Source of the DNA: Streptomyces sp. V1I1
GTDB taxonomy: Bacteria > Actinomycetota > Actinomycetes > Streptomycetales > Streptomycetaceae
Direction: 5' to 3'
NCBI RefSeq assembly: GCF_030817355.1
Contig: NZ_JAUSZH010000001.1
Span: forward strand, 2,164,501-2,228,500
DNA length: 64,000 nucleotides
Shown: positions 63,644-64,000 of the stretch, one piece after another
Numbering within the stretch: position 1 is the first letter of the stretch
How the letters are laid out: each line of letters opens with the position of its first letter
Program-made: the position numbers and the translations under genes
The notes under the pieces: generated by a model
Seen by the model: only the letters and a program-made list of their open reading frames with translations
What the model was told of the DNA's origin: nothing
The model's database searches: none

Positions 63644-63823
63644 GGGAGTGGTGTCTCCTGGTCTTGACGTGGTTGGGCACAACGAGATGCCACGTGGGGT
63701 TGCGGTACTCGGGTGCCCGATGGACGCGTCAGCCGGAGGCGAGAGGGTTCCTGTGCGGCTGTCGAGTACAGCTAGCCATTGTGCCACAGACCTGCGGCGG
63801 GCTTGCACCCGGCCGGTGTCGCA

Positions 63824-63856
63824 CCGCCCCCGTCGGCGGCCCGACCCGGCGGGCGG
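63824..63856 (-). terminator. Hairpin after the zinc-ribbon gene
   Basis: CCGCCC (63824-63829) pairs with GGGCGG (63851-63856), with GTCGG/CCGAC inside. It lies 7 bp past the stop codon of the partial gene at the right edge. Confidence 0.5.
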
Positions 63857-63862
63857 AGGCCA

Positions 63863-64000
63863 TCAGCTCGCGGCGGCGACTACTTCCGGGATACGGAAAG
63901 GCTTGCCGCAGCCGCCGCAGACGATGGGGGCCTGGGCGAGAACGGACGGGACGACGCGGACATTGCGGCCGCAGTCGCACACGGCCTTGACCCGCACGCC
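63863..64000 (-). CDS. C-terminal part of a small zinc-ribbon protein (cut by window edge)
   Basis: The last 45 residues are visible. They contain CDCG and, about 18 residues on, CGGCGKPFRIPE, a CxC...CxxC pattern of a zinc ribbon. The N-terminus lies outside the window. Function is unknown. It precedes rpsP by 219 bp on the same strand, with a hairpin between. Confidence 0.7.
   Translation of the reverse strand, partial: GVRVKAVCDCGRNVRVVPSVLAQAPIVCGGCGKPFRIPEVVAAAS

Overview
The window is core chromosome of a Streptomyces. It has very high G+C with strong third-position GC, the sporulation sigma factor gene whiG, four tandem type I signal peptidase genes next to rplS, a DasR-type element in front of a family 18 chitinase, and the order rpsP-khpA-rimM-trmD-rplS-sip-(Nudix)-DUF2469-yraN-comM-dprA-whiG-(tetR)-(M23)-rpsB-tsf-pyrH-frr-cdsA-rlmN ... 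dxr-rseP-ispG. From memory this parallels the S. coelicolor SCO5590-SCO5698 interval. I see no insertion sequence, prophage, CRISPR array, tRNA or rRNA.

Layout. Positions 1-8.2 kb (minus strand) hold two GNAT acetyltransferases, the isoprenoid genes dxr and ispG flanking the site-2 protease gene rseP, a lipoprotein and a large acyl-CoA dehydrogenase. Positions 8.4-36.3 kb are dominated by polyamine and GABA catabolism, interrupted by unrelated genes. The catabolic parts are an aldehyde dehydrogenase with a PucR-type regulator, gabT, a seven-gene-scale operon (aldehyde dehydrogenase, potD, potA, potB, potC, PuuB-like oxidase), an orphan second PotD, a second gamma-aminobutyraldehyde-type dehydrogenase, an Lrp/AsnC regulator and a class III aminotransferase. 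The interrupting genes include a VirD4/FtsK-like ATPase, a PAP2 phosphatase, a chitinase, an adenosine deaminase, a phosphodiesterase, a DUF1304/TetR pair and two genes that look frameshifted (a NADAR-family protein and a DUF574-type methyltransferase). Together the catabolic genes would import putrescine or spermidine, oxidise or transaminate it to an aminoaldehyde, oxidise that to GABA, and pass GABA through GabT and an aldehyde dehydrogenase towards succinate.

Positions 36.5-44.6 kb hold an unusual ABC ATPase/permease pair, a LOG-like Rossmann protein, a DMT-type membrane protein and a thiamine ABC transporter operon (thiB-thiP-thiQ) behind a clear TPP riboswitch. Positions 44.7-50.5 kb (minus strand) hold translation and lipid core genes (rlmN, cdsA, frr, pyrH, tsf, rpsB). 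Positions 50.7-56.8 kb hold an M23 peptidase, a TetR regulator, whiG, dprA, comM, yraN and DUF2469. Positions 56.8-64 kb hold a Nudix hydrolase, sipZ/Y/X/W, rplS, trmD, rimM, khpA, rpsP and a truncated zinc-ribbon protein.

Regulatory structure is rich: a TPP riboswitch followed by a long hairpin, a dre-like site plus promoter at the chitinase, paired palindromic operators before DUF1304/tetR, inverted repeats sharing CGTTGTT at two polyamine promoters, and many inter-cistronic hairpins. No single clearly new system stands out. The best leads are the polyamine/GABA cluster with its shared operator motif, the ABC pair with a broken signature motif, and the orphan VirD4-like ATPase.
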